DNA of 64,000 bases from NCBI GenBank assembly GCA_965112735.1, contig OZ218954.1:1-64000 (forward strand). The letters run 5' to 3'. Made by a program: the position numbers and the translations under genes. This document shows positions 60,913-64,000 of this stretch, piece after piece. How positions within the stretch are numbered: the stretch's first letter is position 1; each line of letters opens with the position of its first letter. Below the pieces are notes generated by a model. That model did no database searches and was not told the DNA's origin. It worked only from the letters and a program-made list of their open reading frames with translations. This stretch comes from Phaeosaccion multiseriatum (Eukaryota; Ochrophyta, other classes).

Positions 60913-62454
60913 ACACGCACCTGACACCAGGTACAGAGAGAGGGATGGCAGTGGATGGGGCAGGGAGGAGGGATGGCAGCAGACGCCAGGCATGAAACCG
61001 GATACATCAGTTGTGGGCACGTTTCTCTTCCCTTCTCCCTGTCTGTCTTTGTGTTCCTTCTCCCCTTTCTCTCTTACCCTAGCCCCTCCCCTCTCTCTGC
61101 ATGTCTTTTATCTCCCTCTCCTTCTCTCCCCTCCCTCTCTCTGTGTGTCACTGTCTCCCTCTCCTTCTCTCCCCCTCGCTCTCCTTCTCCCCCTCCTCCT
61201 CTCCGCGCTCTCTCTCTACGCCCCTGTCCATATCTCCTCCAACGCCAGGATTGGAGCGAGCGGCGGAGTACCAACTTTAGCAGCAACAAATGCCAGGGAT
61301 GAGGGGATGAGGAGTGGAAGGAGAGAGGGGGGTAAGCAGCAGCAGAGAGGATGAGGAGGAGGGAGAGCGTCCTTTAGATGGTACAGTAAGTGCAAGTAAG
61401 ATATAGGAAAGCGAATGTTTAATTTATTTAAAATTAAAATTTAATTAGAAACTAAGGCACCATTACATATAGAAGGCCTACCCCGAGCAATGCATGGCAA
61501 AAGATGGCAGAAGATGGCCGGCCCACCCTGTCAGTGACGTGACATGTGACGGGCTCTATCGCGACGGGCTCTATCCTCCTCTCTCTCGGGGCTCTATCCT
61601 CCTCTCTCTCGGGACTTAGCCCCACGCCCTTCCGAGAGAGAGCGGAGCGGAGCAGCGAGTGGAGAGTGGAGAGTGGAGCATTGTGTGGAGCTCCGTGAGA
61701 GCATCATCGGCATCGGTTCTTCCGTGTCATTGTTGATCGGGTCAATCGACCGGAACAGGAACTGGAACTGAAACTGGGCAGGCTAGCTCTGGAACACTGC
61801 AGCCCACGAGCGACGCTCTCCTCTCTCCTCTCTCTGCAGAGGGAAGGTCGATCAGCCCCTTCACCTTCAACTTGTTGGGGTGACGTCAGCGGCCCTGCTA
61901 CCTCCTCTCAGCAGCAGGGGGGTGTTGCTGAAGAGGGTTGAGTCATCCTCGCTCCTCGCTCCTCTCTTCAGCAAAGGCAGGGGCAGGGGCGTGACTCCAC
62001 CCCCATTCACACGCCGCGCCGCTCTTTCAGCCGCGCGTCTCGAGGCTGCCCCGAGGATCGAGGAGCGTTGGAGGGAAGGAGGGACACGCATGCAGCATGC
62101 ACATGCACATGCATACATCATCTTCGCTTGCTTGTGCCTCTGCCCCTCGCCTCTCTTGCCTTGCTCTTGGGGAGGAGAAAGGGTTCTGAGCGTTGTGCCT
62201 CGCTCGGGGTCAAAGTCGGACGCCCCTCTCTGGTGTCTGTGTCTGTCTCCACCTCTGTCGCTGTACCTCGCTGTCCCCCCCTGGCTCATGCAGCGCCATG
62301 AAGTCCTGCTACATCACCAACTCCTCACGACCGCAATGCAATGCAATGCAATACAATGCTGCCCGCCACCCATGCGATGAATGCTCTCTGTTGTAGTGTG
62401 TCTCAAGCGACAGGCAGATGGCAGCACAAGGCCGATGGCACCATAAGGTCCCCC
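60913..62454. other. Convergent intergenic region without a supported gene
   Basis: The region lies between the transacylase end and the CEP76 end. It contains a pyrimidine-rich stretch 61030-61230, an AT-only island at about 61421-61450 (TTTAATTTATTTAAAATT), a tandem GGGCTCTATCCTCCTCTCTC duplication near 61565-61610 and ATGCAATGCAATGCAAT near 62335. Open frames here lack splice context and recognisable domains. Confidence 0.65.
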
Positions 62455-63911
62455 TCAGAGCGTGTCCAGTGGCACGTAACGCACGGCGAGCATGAGCCAC
62501 ACCGCCACCACCCCCTCGGGGTATGCGAACACACGCACCCGCAGCGCGAAGCGGGCGTCGTCGCCAACCGTAGCCAAAATGTCCCGACTCACCACATTGC
62601 GCAGCAGCACGAGCAGCATATCCGCGGGAGAGGTTTGCGCACACGCGCTATTGAAGCACGTGGGGAAGCCTTTGAAGCACGAGTGGGAGGGCACCGCCCT
62701 GCGGATCGCGTCCTGAAACTCAAACTGCTGCCCGAATTGCCCCCCCTGGGGTGTGCCATAAATGCGCTCCTGCTCATAGGCCGCGAGGGCGGGGCTGAGG
62801 AGGTATGAGAGCTCCTCGTCCCACACGGTGCTCAAGCTCAGCGGGGGGTCCTGACACCCTCCACTTTGCCCCTGCCCCTGCCCCTGCCCCTCTGCTCGGG
62901 CGGTGCGAATGAGTCTCTTGAGCTCTGCCTCCAGAGCTGCGGCGGCGCCCCTCTCGTCCACCCGGGGGGGCAGCAGAGCCATCAAGAAGCCTGAAGGGGA
63001 GTCGGAAACCCCCTCCTCCCGGGCGCCAAAGGGGAACATGCCCCCCTGGGTAGGACTAGACCCCGGGGGGGTGAGGCCGCGTATTCGGGTCTCGTCCATG
63101 GCCTTCCACAGCTTGGGGTTCCGCAGAGACCCAAAGTGCTACAGGAGGAGGAGGAGGAGGTGGGGAGAGAGAGAGGGTGGGAGGGACAGAGAGAGAGCGG
63201 GGGGGGTAACAAATCAGCGCAGACAGAGGGGGACCTCAGTACTCGACAGTACCCTGACCTTGCGCCATCCACTGCCATCAATCCACCCCTCCATGCGACC
63301 CTCAAGTGCCGGCCTTCCGAAAGTTACGTATGTTACGTACGCACCAGGTTGGGCACTCGATGGTCCCTCTGCTTGGTCGCATAGAAGCTCTCGTGATTGA
63401 ACACGACACACAGCGTCAGGAACGGGTACCCGGGGGGGCAGCGCAGCACCCGCAAGTTGGCTCTCTTCTTGCGGGCCATCTGTGAGTGTCCGCCCTGCCC
63501 ATATGCCTCCTCCTCTTCTTCTTCCTCCTCCTCGTGCTGGTGCCGCTGCTGCTGCTGGTGGTGGTGCTGCTGCTTCTTCTTACTCGTTGCTGCTCCACCT
63601 TTCATGTGCACTTCCCCTGGGTTGGCGGGTCGTGTGTACCTCAGGCCGGTGACTGCGTCCCACAGGGTAACGCTCTTGGGTGTTCCAGGGTGCCCACTTC
63701 CCGAGAGAGTGGCTACCCACGCGTAGGGTTGAGTAGCCTCCTCCTCCTTGCCCCCCGCCCCCCCGGCTTGCTTCGCTCCTCTCCGTCTGCTGCCACCCCC
63801 TCCCCCGCTGGTTGGGGTGCTTGTTGGGTGCTCTTGGGGGGCGCTGCCCAAACACACGTACGTGTCCAGCCCAAAGCCAAGCAGCAAGGAGGCAAGTAGC
63901 AGGGCGTGGTC
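62455..63911 (-). CDS. CEP76: CEP76 homologue, C-terminal two exons (gene continues past the window)
   Basis: Centrosomal protein 76 limits centriole re-duplication and belongs to the C2/transglutaminase-like ciliary protein group. Exons on the minus strand: 63911-63345 (acceptor CCCTCAG|GACCAC, donor CCTG|GTGCGT) and 63138-62455, both phase 0. Recognised family stretches: HALLLASLLLGFGLDTYVC, YAWVATLSGS, LWDAVTGLRYTRPANP, VVFNHESFY, TVWDEELSYLLSPALAAYE, EFQDAIRRAVPSHSCFKGFP and LRVRVFAYPEGVVAVW. A low-complexity Lys/Gln/His/Glu insertion (nt about 63500-63600) is peculiar to this gene. The N-terminal C2 region lies beyond 64000. The start is not in the window. Confidence 0.88.
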
Positions 63912-64000
63912 CTGAGGGGGGAGGAGAGATGGCAGTGGATGGAAGGGGAGGGGAGAGAAGAGGGTGTCAGGACAAGCCTTACAAGTGAAGTGAAAGGTGG

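Noticed and set aside
61880-62380. 166-residue frame downstream of the transacylase gene
   Set aside because: Low-complexity Ser/Leu/Pro/Arg composition on both strands, no domain, no splice context.

Overview
The window is nuclear DNA of a photosynthetic stramenopile (ochrophyte). Three things point there. A plastid-type malonyl-CoA:ACP transacylase starts with a signal peptide followed by an ALA-FVAP junction, the mark of red-lineage secondary plastids. A PMP-repeat/multi-TM receptor-like gene has an architecture common in heterokonts. Spliceosomal genes have many short GT-AG introns stuffed with microsatellites. A CEP76 homologue implies centrioles or flagella at some life stage. The species cannot be named from the sequence.

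Layout. 1-33.8 kb (and some way beyond) is repeat-dominated. A 5.6-kb (CTGGC)n satellite abuts a minus-strand 5'-truncated Ty3/Gypsy pol fragment (copy C). Next come palindromic 89-bp hairpin elements (family H) flanking a 3.5-kb (GGGA)n satellite. Then a plus-strand element (A) is interrupted by a complete nested element B (19488-32786), which has identical 200-bp LTRs and a 4-bp ACGC target duplication. Removing B restores a continuous 2,279-codon pol frame in A. Element B carries gag and pol in the same frame, separated by one UGA and by a 1,014-bp insertion built from five 92-bp palindromes.

The most striking feature is that all three pol copies encode an apparently intact RNase D/WRN-type DEDDy 3'-5' exonuclease domain between RNase H and integrase. 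I do not know of such a domain in Ty3/Gypsy pol.

34.3-64 kb is gene territory. It holds: a minus-strand PMP-repeat membrane protein gene with an apparent frameshift (34278-39436); two foldback elements (39.5-40.3 kb); a single-exon type II membrane SGNH hydrolase-like gene (40598-42445, minus); a 19-exon aldonolactone oxidase-like FAD enzyme with a dual-acylation N-terminus (42800-49444, plus; it shares a 354-bp intergenic region with the SGNH gene); a 6-exon Lys/Gly/Ser-rich secreted protein (50313-54169, minus); a 13-exon plastid malonyl-CoA:ACP transacylase (57157-60912, plus); and the 3' part of a CEP76 homologue (62455-63911, minus, running off the window). Exon models for the ALO-like, K/G/S-rich, transacylase and CEP76 genes were built by hand from splice signals; every intron phase closes, which is strong internal support. 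The genes show no obvious pathway link to each other.
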